Of a DNA stretch of 64,000 nt, positions 36,050 to 46,124 are shown piece by piece (positions within the stretch are counted from its first letter, which is position 1; the number at the start of each line of letters is the position of its first letter). Made by a program: the position numbers and the translations under genes. The stretch lies in the NCBI GenBank assembly GCA_026874595.1, contig CM049309.1, positions 20,556,033 to 20,620,032 of the forward strand. The letters are read 5' to 3'. The DNA comes from Sipunculus nudus (lineage: Eukaryota; Annelida; Sipuncula; Golfingiida; Sipunculidae). The notes beneath the pieces are model-generated. The model did not search any database, had not been told where the DNA came from, and saw nothing but the letters and a program-made list of their open reading frames with translations.

Positions 36050-36640
36050 CCAGGTTAATATCCGACAGGGAAGGAAACCTTTCAGAAAGGAGTTCCCTGA
36101 CGCACCTTCATCTTTATTTTGTGTTTGTTCATTCGTAATTCAGGTTAATATCCGACAGGGAAGGAAACCTGTCAGGAAGGAGTTCCCTGATGCACCTTCA
36201 TCTATATTTTTTGTTGGTTCATTAGTAAATCCAGGTCAATATCCGACAAGGAAAGGAAACCTGTCAGAAAGGAGTTCCCTGATGCACCTTCATCTATTTT
36301 GTTTGTTCATTTGTAATTCAGGTTAATATCCTACAGGGAAGGAAACCTGTCAGAAAGGAGTTCCCAGACGCACCTTCATCTATTTTGTGTTTGTTCATTC
36401 GTAATTCAGGTTAATATCTGACAGGAAAGGGAACCTGTCAGAAAGGAGTTCCCTTAAGCACCTTCATCTATTTTGTGTTTGTTCATTAGAAAATTCAGGT
36501 TAATATCCGACAGGGGAGGAAACCTGTCAGAAAGGAGTTCCCTGGCGCACCTTCATCTATTTTTTGTGTTGATTCATAAGTGAATTCAGGTTAATATCCG
36601 ACAGGGAAGGAAACCTGTCAGAAAGGAGTTCCCTGAAAAA
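36050..36640 (+). repeat. Minisatellite of about 88 bp, seven units
   Basis: Units start near 36,052, 36,142, 36,232, 36,320, 36,407, 36,497 and 36,586. Each has AGGTTAATATCCGACAGGGA then AGGAAACCTGTCAGAAAGGA then GTTCCCTGA and a T-rich spacer. Each unit can form two alternative hairpins, GACAGG/CCTGTC or AGGGAA/TTCCCT. Some units are 90 bp, which keeps a plus-strand frame open for 94 codons; I read that as incidental. Confidence 0.9.
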
Positions 36641-39600
36641 AATATCACTTCCAAATTCATAACAAAAGAGTGCACTTTTATTTAGGGTATGTTTTTATCC
36701 CTAATCATATCCTCTGCAGATTAAATTTTTTTTTCTATAATTTGTTTTTATGACCTTATGATTTGGCACATCCCTGCAAACAAGTTCAGAGATTATTTAA
36801 ATATCACATATAGGGGTAGTGCCCATTTTATTGTTGTACCTCACCCATGTGAAACATATCCAGACCTTTTCTTTTTTTTTTCATCATGTATTAAATGTTT
36901 AGACTAACTTCCTATAATGTTAATTCAGGTTACCCCAAGTTATAATGAGTCTTACCTTGTTGTCATGCCTACTTTATATTGATAATGAATCTTTAAAGTC
37001 AGAACTTTAATATTCAAATCTCACATTTAATTATAATTCATACAGCAGCTGCAATCCCTAGCAGTCACTTGTGACTGGTGACATTCAACTTCCACATGTG
37101 AATCGTTATGCCTTAATGAGAAATAATGTATATGTTTGTATATGCATATGTAAACATATTTTTAGATTTAATTAACAATGGACTGTATCAGAATATGGAC
37201 TATGAGAAACTCATTAATGCAAAAAGTGGACTTTTGAACATGAATTTATAATTCATATAATTAATCTGCATGTCCATGGGGTACATGGTCTTTGTTCAGT
37301 TTCAACACTTGTTATGTGGAAACAGTGTTAAAAAAAGTATATATATATACAATGTATTCTTGTTGATGCCCGGTTAATGGACAGCATTGTAGAAGTAAAC
37401 CTGAAGTATATACATAACTGGTAATTTGTAAAGATATAGTCAAATATTTCTGCATATATTCTAATTTATTCATGAAAGCAATGCTTCTGTGCTTTATCCT
37501 ACTTAATTCATCTTTATAAAAATTGACAGACCTTGATATGATGTTGTGTAGTAGATGTCTTGTATTTAAAAGGTCACCGCTGAATAGCATAGATCTTTAA
37601 CTGTATATGCATATCCAGATAATGCTGAGAAAGTTAATGAACAAGTACATTATTCAGAGGTCATATCATTTATCTCAGCTTGGGGACGAAGCTAGTTGTA
37701 CCCCAATCATATTATGGTAGAGATTCTGTTTATACATATTTATATTTTAAATTTTGATCCTTGTTGTGAATGCTAAGGGCTAATTCTCATACTTCATTAG
37801 TTTTCTAACTCTATTAACAGTGTACTGTAAACTCAAGCCATATGTAGGGCATGTGGTCACAGCATAATATAGGCTGGTGAGCAAACCAGCCTGTATCTAC
37901 ACATGGCTGATTAAGGGTCTCCAACTGTGTGATTTGTAAATTGATGTAAGTGCTCTTAGCTCAGCATGTATGCCTTAACAAATTATGATATTCAGTTAAG
38001 ATATACTTTGCTATTAGTTTTAACAGAATCCAGATTTTCTAAATCATTCCTTTTGTTACTATGAAGATAATTGTTATATTAGTGAAATTATAGAAATGTC
38101 TATAAATTTGGATTGCAGTATCGTTGTTATTTATTACATAAATACTAAATACTATGTACTAATTTTGAACACACATTTTCAGACATATAACATATATCTT
38201 TAATCAGTGTAAAATTCAGAAAAAATCTATGCAGTAACTTTTAAATTATAAGTATATTTGTATTTGATTAATATAACACAATTCTTAATCTTAGTGCATT
38301 TAGCCCAGCTATTGAGATTGTGTGGGTCAGTTCTAAACTGGCCAATGAGCTCCCTGCTGGCAGTTATTACATAAGGCCAGCAGGACCCTTATCAGTCAGC
38401 CTGCCAGCCAGAAAAATGTTTGATGTACGCCATGTTTGTTTATAACCTGGAAATAGTAAATTGGAAATATAGGATTGTGAAATAAAGGATTGTGAATCTA
38501 CAAGATTGTTTCTGTCAAGATCCCGCGTGACAACAATTGTACGTTTCAATGAGCAAGGTATTGCCGTTTGCCATGAGTCAAAGGACATGCTGTTGCAGAA
38601 GCATAATATTGAAAGAAATCTGATAAGATACAGTTTAACCATCATTAATTTTGCAACGCTTTATTTTGTACAAAACAGGTATGCTAATGGTGACCAAGAT
38701 TTCATGTTAATAACTTTAAAGTGTCATCCTGACCTTGGAATGGGATAGCCCAAATTGCAAAACAAGGCAGCATAAAGTAGGCCAACCATAGAGAACATTC
38801 AAGCCAGTTCATTTCAAGTAGGGGTGGCCAGGTTTCACAGTTCTCGGTCATAGGTTCATGCAATTATTGAACATTTGCATGATAGTTTGTTAACGCTTTC
38901 ATTAATGGTAACATTTAATCTCTATTTTAATTTCAGTGGTATATTCACATTTTTTTGCGATTCACAGAATCACACTGCTGGTACCAGTAAGTGATCTTTT
39001 TCTATCCTATTGCAGGCATGCATTTTTGACACTACTAGTTTTTCCAAACATCTCCCTTTGAATTTCTGACCACTTAAAGACCAACCTTGCCTCCTGTCTG
39101 TCCAGGAAATAACACATGACGATTATCCAGGTTGAATGAAAGTATGCAGGCAAAAGTTTTGTGGGTCGCAAATATCCACTAGACTTGGTATGCTTGATTT
39201 GATCAGATCTTACAGATTAAAACAAGACTGAAATCCACATGGAAATCGATGCTACTGAATCAGATTCAAAGATTTTTTCCCCAAATTTTGCAGTGAAAAT
39301 AATTTTTTTAGTCATGACAGCAGAATGCAAAAGAAATCAATTAATTTGGGACACTCACAGGGTCGACCTTCACCTCCTGAAGAAGTGCATGGTTCCGGCA
39401 CACTGCCCTCTTGTCAGTTTCAGCTAAAAATTAATCATTACGATCCGGCTGTTATAATGTTTCCAGCGATAACTGGGTAACGGGCTTGTACATTCAAAAG
39501 AGGTGTGCACACAGGTGCATATGTAAATAGTTCTGGAGCAAAAATATTTTGGTAAACAAACTGAAAAATGCTGTTATCACGCCAGAAAATTAGCACTTTG

Positions 39601-39785
39601 TCCATTGATTGTATCATGTAGCATGCAACTCGCGTTAATCAATTTTAGGTGAGTTGGTACAACAGTTGACTTGCGTGACTCTCATGTATTATTCCTTGGT
39701 GAATAAAGTTCAAGTTAAAACATAAACAAAACACAAAAGGTGATTTTCACTTTGGGCAATCCTGAAGTATAACAATAGTTTTTCA
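36641..39785. other. Stretch without a recognised gene
   Basis: AT-rich sequence. I see no repeat family, RNA gene or protein motif. The frame at 38,506-38,748 (80 codons) is unremarkable. This is one of the longest parts of the window with no visible repeat and could hold host intergenic or intronic DNA. Confidence 0.5.
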
Positions 39786-39993
39786 ATGGAAAATGGAAGT
39801 TTTCCCTTAATGTCTCAAAGGAACAAAGTTCTAGTGACCCATTTTTTAGTTTAGTAGGACTAACCGTATGCTGAATTTCCAATTATTAGATGCAACATTT
39901 CAAAATGTGCCAGTTCAATAGATGAATGGACAGAAGGACAACAAACCGACAACTGACCATCGCTACAGCTTAGCTATAACTTGGCTGAGCTAA
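39786..39993 (+). repeat. Family B 3' part, copy B2
   Basis: ATGTCTCAAAGGAACAAAGT and TGTGCCAGTTCAATAGATG match a B monomer end, followed by a GGACAGAAGGACAACAAACC tract and a shortened terminal hairpin (TAGCTATAACTTGGCTGAGC). The first part of a larger block that is repeated at 46.1 kb. Confidence 0.7.
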
Positions 39994-40686
39994 AAATCAA
40001 AATTTATTTTTAGCATTTTTTTTTATGTATTTGCTAATTTTGCAACTAAGTACACACAATTAAATTAAGAAGCTGCACTTTGTTCTACTGTGCAGATGAC
40101 ATTTATCTAGCCCAGTAGACCTATGCCTAGTTATATATAGAAGCTACCCTTTTGTTCTAAACAGCAGCCTTCATCAGTCCAAGAGTTCATCACTGCTACT
40201 CAAACGGAAGACTTATCTAATCATCAGCTGCCCTTTTTAATATGTACCTACCCTGAATAAATTCCTGATTCTATTAAGCAGATGTTGCTCTTGAAGTATC
40301 TGCAATTACATCAACAGCACACAAATTAACCAACACAGATATTCACCAATAATCTGACATAAGCTGCTGAATTACTAACTCCATTGGCATGTATCAATCA
40401 AAATTATTTGGTGGTATCCTGTAGTCATGATATATCAAAGCATGGGACATTCAAGGCTTTAAACTCCAACGGCAACCTCTAATGGCCACAAGCTGTCATG
40501 CTTCATTTGTCCAAGGCGCCTTAAACCGCCCTCTAAGGGTCATTTTACATACCCTTCCTTGGTGTTAGTTCAGGTGCTAATATATTAACTGTCACCCATC
40601 ATATTTGTACTTAAATGAAAGAGACGGACAGACGGACAATAGACCACAACTATAGCTCAGATGACTTATAGTCAGCTGAGCTAAAA
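39994..40686 (+). repeat. Duplicated flank F, copy 1, ending in an A-type 3' end
   Basis: This stretch (TTTTATGTATTTGCTAATTT, ACACACAATTAAATTAAGAA and onward) recurs at about 46,326-47,058 with very few changes; copy 1 lacks 43 bp present at about 46,618-46,661. It ends in GACGGACAGACGGACAATAG and the A-type hairpin at 40,654-40,682. Confidence 0.85.
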
Positions 40687-41828
40687 ATCATAAAAAATAA
40701 ACAAAATACAGGTGATGCCACCAGTCTACAGAAACTGATGAAACACTCAATGATCAATATCCATGCAAAATATCATTGTGATTAGTGTTGGGACGATATG
40801 GGTTTTTGATATCATGATAATTATTCAAATTTTATCGCGATATACCGTGATATCGCGATATTTGTAATTATATATAAAGGCATTAATAAGCCATCAATAA
40901 TGGTATTTATAACAACCACCTTTAAAGTCTTGACTTTATACAAGGGGTTAAGTATTAATATCATTTATACCAATTGTTCCAGTACCACAGAATGACTCAT
41001 AAAGTGATGCAAGTTGCATGAAGGTCCTGAAGGTGTGCAAGCTTGAGGCGCGGGAAGTCCTGCCCCCATGGTCGAATCACCCTTGTCAGAACTTTCCATC
41101 AGTTTCCTATAGCTACATAAAATCCGAAGAATCCCGTTGAATTTTCGGAGAGCGTGTCATACCAGTCATGGCTAAATATACCATCTCGATTTTATATGGC
41201 AAAATATTTAACCCGTATGGAATGTTCGATTCAGTGGTGACACCTTTATGTTGACATTTTCGTTCCATGCAATAAAAGCATAAATATGTGTATTTATTGC
41301 TCTTTCATTATAATGTTATTTTCTCCTGGAATTCTCAAGCTTTTGTCCTCTCTGATTCATCCTGCTACTTCCGGACATTTCTGACTAATCCCGAAGTCTG
41401 TAAGCACACGGTTCCGCCCACACGCGTGTATTCAAATACATGTGGTTTATAAAAATAAATAAATGATTCTTTGAAATAAATTTATTTTGTACTTCAAGGG
41501 CTTGCTTGTGAACCAAAATCGTGAACAAAAATTGATATCCTGGTATCGCGATATTAGGAAAGTTGACGGTATGATAACCGTAGCCGTCAGATATCGTGAT
41601 AATACCGTATACCGGTAACCGTCCCATCCCTAATTGTGATCAATGCATTAGTTGTTTAGATACTTGAGTTTTTGTATCAAATTTTCAATTATTCTGGGGG
41701 GTATTTCAAAGCCCCATAGCTCGTGGAATATTGGAAACAGAGACCTAATTTCAGGTTTCCAAGGAGATCTTTCATGGACCTCTCTGGATGTGAAGTAAGA
41801 AGATTCCAGGTCCAGGGGTTACGATTTG
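40687..41828 (+). repeat. Single family A monomer, split by an hAT-like element
   Basis: The monomer begins in the A-rich linker straight after a terminal hairpin (motif variant GGTGATGCCACC near 40,710). It is interrupted at TCATTGTGAT and resumes at 41,633 with CAATGCATTAGTTG. It breaks off at ACGATTTGCC and switches to family B sequence. Confidence 0.8.
40783..41632. mobile_element. hAT-like MITE, 850 bp, with 8-bp target duplication
   Basis: The ends are TAGTGTTGGGACG (left) and CGTCCCATCCCTA style (right, reverse complement TAGGGATGGGACGG). Both sides carry the perfect 8-bp duplication ATTGTGAT (40,775-40,782 and 41,633-41,640), and family A monomers elsewhere show the unoccupied site. 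An 8-bp duplication with TAG-type inverted ends is the hAT pattern. Near both ends lie ATATCGCGATA and GATATC-rich subterminal repeats. No transposase frame is present. Confidence 0.9.
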
Positions 41829-41908
41829 CCTTAATGTCTCAAAGGAACAAAGTTCTAGTGACCCATTTTTTAGTTTAGTAGGACTAACCGTACGCTGAAA
41901 TTCCAGTA
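41829..41908 (+). repeat. Short family B fragment
   Basis: The 80 bp from CCTTAATGTCTCAAAGGAAC to CGCTGAAATTCCAG match 39,810-39,880 and 46,136-46,215. It is the third copy of this segment in 6.4 kb and lies at the left edge of the recombinase element. Confidence 0.8.
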
Positions 41909-42235
41909 CTAACCATTTGGATTTCCGCCAGTGGTCGGAATTACATCAGAATAGCTGAAATTGTCAACAGGCATGGATTACTATTAATGAGTAACCTGAT
42001 GACAACTTTCCCATGTTCGTTTACAAATAAGTAAGCTAGACAAACTTAGGTGCTACGCTGACACACAGCTTCCTATAGGCATGGGTTTATGAATATTCAG
42101 AGTTGCCAATTGGGTCCATGTATATCCTGTATGCAATTGCTATGAGGCCTCTTTTTATTTATAAGAAAAGAGACTTATCTTCATTTGCTCATAAGGTATA
42201 AAGAGATTGCCTTAGGGGCCTGTATATATTTGCTC
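41909..42235. other. Left flank or 5' untranslated part of the gag/recombinase element
   Basis: No motif recognised. I could not find a terminal repeat that pairs with the right side. Confidence 0.35.
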
Positions 42236-42560
42236 AAAAAAAAAAAAAAAAAAAGCCCAAGGGGCTGGTGTATTAAAAAAAAAAAAAAAAATTGGTATAT
42301 ATCGCACATGAATATAAGCAAAAAATAAAAAAAAAAAAAAAAAAAGCCGGGTGGGCTACTGTATATTGCATTTTTATTTATGTAAAAAAAAAAAAAAAAA
42401 TGCCCAGTGGGCTACTGGTATATATATTTAAAAAAAAAAATGCCCATGGGGCTGCTCTATATTTGTACTACAAAGTGTGTCAACTTGCTTGCAATACATC
42501 CTTATCCATGGCGTAACAAAAAAAAAAAAATGCCCAGTGCCCTACTTGAATATATATATT
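42236..42560 (+). repeat. Degenerate tandem units of oligo-A plus GCCC/GGGC hairpin
   Basis: Five to six units of roughly 40-65 bp. Each starts with a run of 11-20 A (one unit broken by a T) and most continue with variants of GCCCAGTGGGCTACTGGTAT. The GC part is self-complementary in most units (GCCC...GGGC), with variants GCCCAAGGGGC, GCCGGGTGGGC, GCCCAGTGGGC and GCCCATGGGGC. It precedes the gag-like gene by about 200 bp. Confidence 0.8.
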
Positions 42561-42761
42561 TTAATTATATACTTAAAAAATGCAGTATGCTAATTTGGCA
42601 TAGCTAAAAGAATTGGCCTTGTATATATATGTAGATAAAGAGCGCAACACATTCAAGCTTGCACCCGCTGATCATATACATGATGTATAAGATCATATAA
42701 GATACATGATCAGTTACCAGTTTTGTAACCGAACTGCTGCTGTGCTATTTTATGTTTCAGG

Positions 42762-43811
42762 ATGACAGGCAAGGGAGCATGGATTCGTAAGACTCCAGCG
42801 CGTTTCTCGCAAGATGTATCTAAGCCACAAAAGAGGCGTCGCCAGATTGATGAACAGCCATCAACATCATCTTCTAAAGGGTGTTCATCCAGCAAAACTA
42901 CAAGGAATGGTAAAAACAGAAAAGGCACTCAGGCCGAAGAGCAAAGTTCATCAGCACTGTTGGCGCAGCTGGTATCGTTAGTGTCATAACTCCAGAAGGA
43001 GATGCAGGAGCTGAAAAAGGGTAGAGCAAATCAAGCTCAGTCATGCGAAAGTACCAGCACAAACCAACCAGATGAAACAGGGAATGATGTGGAGACAGAT
43101 GACGACTCCGAGGATGACATCTTGCTAGAAGATATCACACATGAAGCAGTTTCTTCTATAACAGGTGAGGAGACTCGCATGTCAGGCAAAAATATTAGTT
43201 CTGGCGAGGCTTGTGGAGGCACAGGTCATGTAAAACTTAGCTCTTCTGTTAGGCAGGGTCTAAGAGAGGATATATGGGCAGACGAATTCATAGAATTACG
43301 CTCCTTGTTAAACCAGGAACAGCAGGATAAGTTCTACCTAGAATGCGACGAAATAGGTTCTCCTTGGGATCAGGTGTCCATAAGGTGGGCAAAACAGAAA
43401 CCTTCTCCCATCACATCTATCAACATGTGGACAGATGCCTTTATTGTATTCACGGCTGTGTATACTGAGAAGTGGGCATCTCAAGCCCCCCACCTTATGA
43501 AATATATGTCGACAGTTCATAAGATTGCAGCAAAAGGGGGGGGATTGGTCATAGGGGGGCCTTTTCAGAACCAGGGAGGGGCTCACAAAAGCAGCAGGGG
43601 CTTCCACAATAAAACACCTCAAGATGGGGCTTGCTTTAGGTTCAACAAAGGCCAGTTTTGCAGCGGGTGCAATTACCAACATGTTTGCGCCAAATGCAAA
43701 GGCCAGCACCCGGTTAAAGACTGCCCTTACCAGTCGAACAGGGCCAGAGAGAACCGGCTCTTTCGTGCAAACGCCGGTAAAGGTGCAAGAACTAGAAACA
43801 ATGCTCACTGA
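42762..43811 (+). pseudogene. gag-like gene of a tyrosine-recombinase element, one internal stop
   Basis: One frame runs from ATG 42,762 to TGA 43,809-43,811, about 349 codons, broken only by TAA at 42,987-42,989. That codon sits inside a coiled-coil-like stretch (LAQLVSLVS * LQKEMQELKK), and a single C-to-T change from CAA would explain it. Features in order: a basic N-terminus (KPQKRRRQ), the coiled coil, an acidic patch (DDDSEDDILLEDI), a central helical domain (SINMWTDAFIVFTAVYTEKW), and a cysteine-histidine zinc motif (CFRFNKGQFCSGCNYQHVC and CAKCKGQHPVKDC). This layout is typical of the gag-like protein of DIRS-type elements, which would package element RNA. G-runs near 43,535-43,560 may mark a small deletion. 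Confidence 0.75.
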
Positions 43812-43842
43812 GGTGTAAAAATGTCCTGGCAGACTCCCTTTC

Positions 43843-44840
43843 GTGCTTTCAGATGCAGCGGTTCCGACAAGGACCGACAATGGCCTCTGTTCCGACTCCT
43901 TATCCTCCACTTCACGCATCGCTGAACTGAAGTCGGCAGGCATTTCATTACTGAAGAAGTCGCTGGCAACATCCACAAGAGGAGCCTATACCAACGTATG
44001 GCGTAAGCTTAGGGAATTCTGTGCCAGTCTAGGCTTTGAGGAGAAGGCAAGTCCTCCAGTCAGTGCTGCAACAATATTCCTGTTCTTAATTAATCTTTAC
44101 ACAAAGGGAATGGCAGGTAGCTCTCTACTGTCCCATTGTTCTGCAATTTCTTATGTGCACAAGATGCGGTCCCTAACAGACCCCACAGAATCTCCTGCCA
44201 TCAGAAAATTGGTTTGGGCTGCAAAAAGACAAACACCCACTTTGGACACTACACTTCCCATCAAATCTGAAGTTCTACAAAAACTGGTAGATTCTCTAGA
44301 AAACTACCATTACTATGACAGAGCCCTACTTAAAGCACTGTATCTAACATGTTTTCATGGGTTTTTCTGAGTAGGGGAACTAGTGCCACATTCAGAAAAG
44401 GCCAAAACAACGGTTTTACAGTTAGGAGATGTTAGGTGCTTAGGTAGCAATGGAAAGGTAGAAAGGATTAGCCTTTTGATCTGGAGTTCCAAGAATCTTC
44501 AGGCAGGTTCCATAGAGAAAGTCACCTTACAGCGTAGAAACAGACTCTGCCCTGTCACCGCACTCCTTCAATTTTTGCGACTTCGCAGTACAATCACGGG
44601 CCCCTTATTCTCATATCCTGGGGATATGGACACCCTTCATTAGATCCAAATTTGATACAGCGCTCAGGGCATGGGTGTCTGCAGCAAAACTGGATGGGAA
44701 AATATCGGGGACATTCCTTTAGGATAGGAGCTGCTACCGAAGCAGCAGCCAGGGGATTGTCCGATTCACAGATCAGGGATATGGGCAGGTGGCAGTCAAA
44801 TGCATTTCATACATACATACGGTTACACACAGTGCAATAA
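43843..44840 (+). pseudogene. Tyrosine recombinase, DIRS-type, catalytic Arg replaced by a stop
   Basis: The N-terminal core-binding domain is open from 43,843 (TSTRGAYTNVWRKLREFC; AATIFLFLINLYTKGMAGSS). The catalytic domain reads ALYLTCFHGFF*VGELV, where the first catalytic arginine should stand at TGA 44,368-44,370; CGA to TGA is a CpG transition. The frame continues to 44,643 (LQRRNRLCPVTALLQFLR; GPLFSYPGD). After two frame changes come SKFDTALRAWVSAAKLDG, GHSFRIGAATEAAARG (H-x-x-R coded 44,712-44,723), MGRWQSNAFHTYIRL and the nucleophile Tyr at 44,814-44,816. Such enzymes integrate circular DNA without target duplication. The gene starts 31 bp after the gag-like gene, with no reverse transcriptase between or after. 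Confidence 0.9.
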
Positions 44841-45394
44841 CATCATACAACTGTCTCATGCTTAGAAATTCATGCCCATGATTAACTTAGAAGCATAGAA
44901 TAAATATTTGGAGGACCCTAGAGTGGCCACCTTATGACAGAAAATTAATTTCCCAGGTGTACCCATGAGTGGACACTTGGCTATCCCGTTAATTAGTTAT
45001 GTTGGCCAGAAGCCATAGGTATCCTGTTCATTAGTTATGATTAACCAGAAGCCATAGGTCATGTAAGTAATAGCTTATGATAGCCAACAATCGACCATTA
45101 TACTATACCTCAGTCTGGACACCAGAATAACCAGTCAGGTCTCATGCTCTGTACTTATATAGCAATGAACAGGAATAACTTAGTGTCATAGTTATTGGGA
45201 GGACCCGAGAGTGGCCTCCATAGTTCTTGCTCGATTATATATAGAACTCAAGCAGGATCCAATAGTCTTAGCACAAGTATTTTTATAGTGATACAGGAAC
45301 CCTAGGCGTATTAGTTATGATATGGTGGACCCGAGAGTGGCCACCACTAGATCATATAATCCGGAATAATTTTTTTTTTTGGTTACATATTTAA
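44841..45394 (+). other. 3' region of the recombinase element with three hairpin motifs
   Basis: Three copies of a 22-bp motif: 44,910-44,931, 45,198-45,219 and 45,324-45,345. Each has the shape 5-bp arm, ACCC(G/T)AGAGTGG, 5-bp arm. Arms are GGAGG/CCACC, GGAGG/CCTCC and GGTGG/CCACC, so copies two and three pair perfectly with different middle base pairs. Otherwise non-coding. Confidence 0.75.
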
Positions 45395-45750
45395 TGGTGA
45401 TACATGATGCCTGATGTGAGTCTACTCACATACTTGTATCTCATTTTGTTGTACAAGGAATTTTAATGGTGATAACTAATGCCTGATATGAGTCTCCTCA
45501 TATACATGTATTTCATTTTGTTGTACAAGGACTTTTAATGGCGATAACTGATGCCTGATACAAGTCTCCTCATATACATGTATTTCATTTTGTTGTACAA
45601 GTACTATTAATGGCGATAACTGATGCCTGATACAAGTCTCCTCATATACATGTATTTCATTTTGTTGTACAAGTACTATTAATATTAATAACTGATGCGA
45701 GTCTCCTCATATACATGTATTTCATTTTTATTGTACAAGAACTTTCTCAT
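45395..45750 (+). repeat. 72-bp tandem repeat, about five units
   Basis: Units share GATAACTGATGCCTGATA, GAGTCTCCTCATATACATGT and TTTCATTTTGTTGTACAAG. Period is about 72 bp between the units at 45,461, 45,533, 45,605 and 45,677; the first is more diverged and the last shortened. Confidence 0.9.
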
Positions 45751-45798
45751 CTGTGAAAATTAATTATAAGGACTTTAACAAAGGCAAACAGTCTCAAG

Positions 45799-45881
45799 TA
45801 TGGGGGGAAGATTGCAGGACCGGTCCTTACTTTCTGTAAGGAACACCCCTGCAATCTGTGGCGGAATTAAGTCCCCCCATA
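45799..45881 (+). other. Nested hairpin near the right end of the recombinase element
   Basis: TATGGGGGG (45,799-45,807) pairs with CCCCCCATA (45,873-45,881), AGATTGCAGG (45,809-45,818) with CCTGCAATCT (45,848-45,857), and CCTTAC (45,825-45,830) with GTAAGG (45,836-45,841). The palindrome GGACCGGTCC is at 45,817-45,826. About 55 bp downstream lies GGACCACCAGTGGTGGTCC (45,937-45,955), a perfect inverted repeat around one base. These may form the element's terminal or recombination-site structure; that is inference. Confidence 0.75.
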
Positions 45882-46124
45882 TTGCATACATACCTTAATT
45901 TGTATTTTATAAAGAATCAGAATTAAAATTCCAGGAGGACCACCAGTGGTGGTCCAATATTTTCCCATAAGAAATTGTCTTGTTACTTGAATAGGTATGG
46001 GATATGACAAGGTGCTGTTGCAGTATGATAAGGTATGAATGCCAAACGAGCTTGAGACTGTAAATTTGCCTGAATGTACTTTCATGAAACCCAGGAAGTA
46101 AAAACCTTGATGCCCGTCCATAAA

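Noticed and set aside
36042-36326. 94-codon protein with a 30-residue repeat
   Set aside because: It is a translation of 90-bp minisatellite units; the frame is lost as soon as unit length changes.
42236-42560. Series of bacterial Rho-independent terminators
   Set aside because: The hairpin-plus-T shape is present on the minus strand, but the setting is eukaryotic and no bacterial gene is near.
43338-43976. 212-codon minus-strand open frame
   Set aside because: It is the antisense shadow of the gag-like gene, whose plus-strand zinc motif and domain order are clear.
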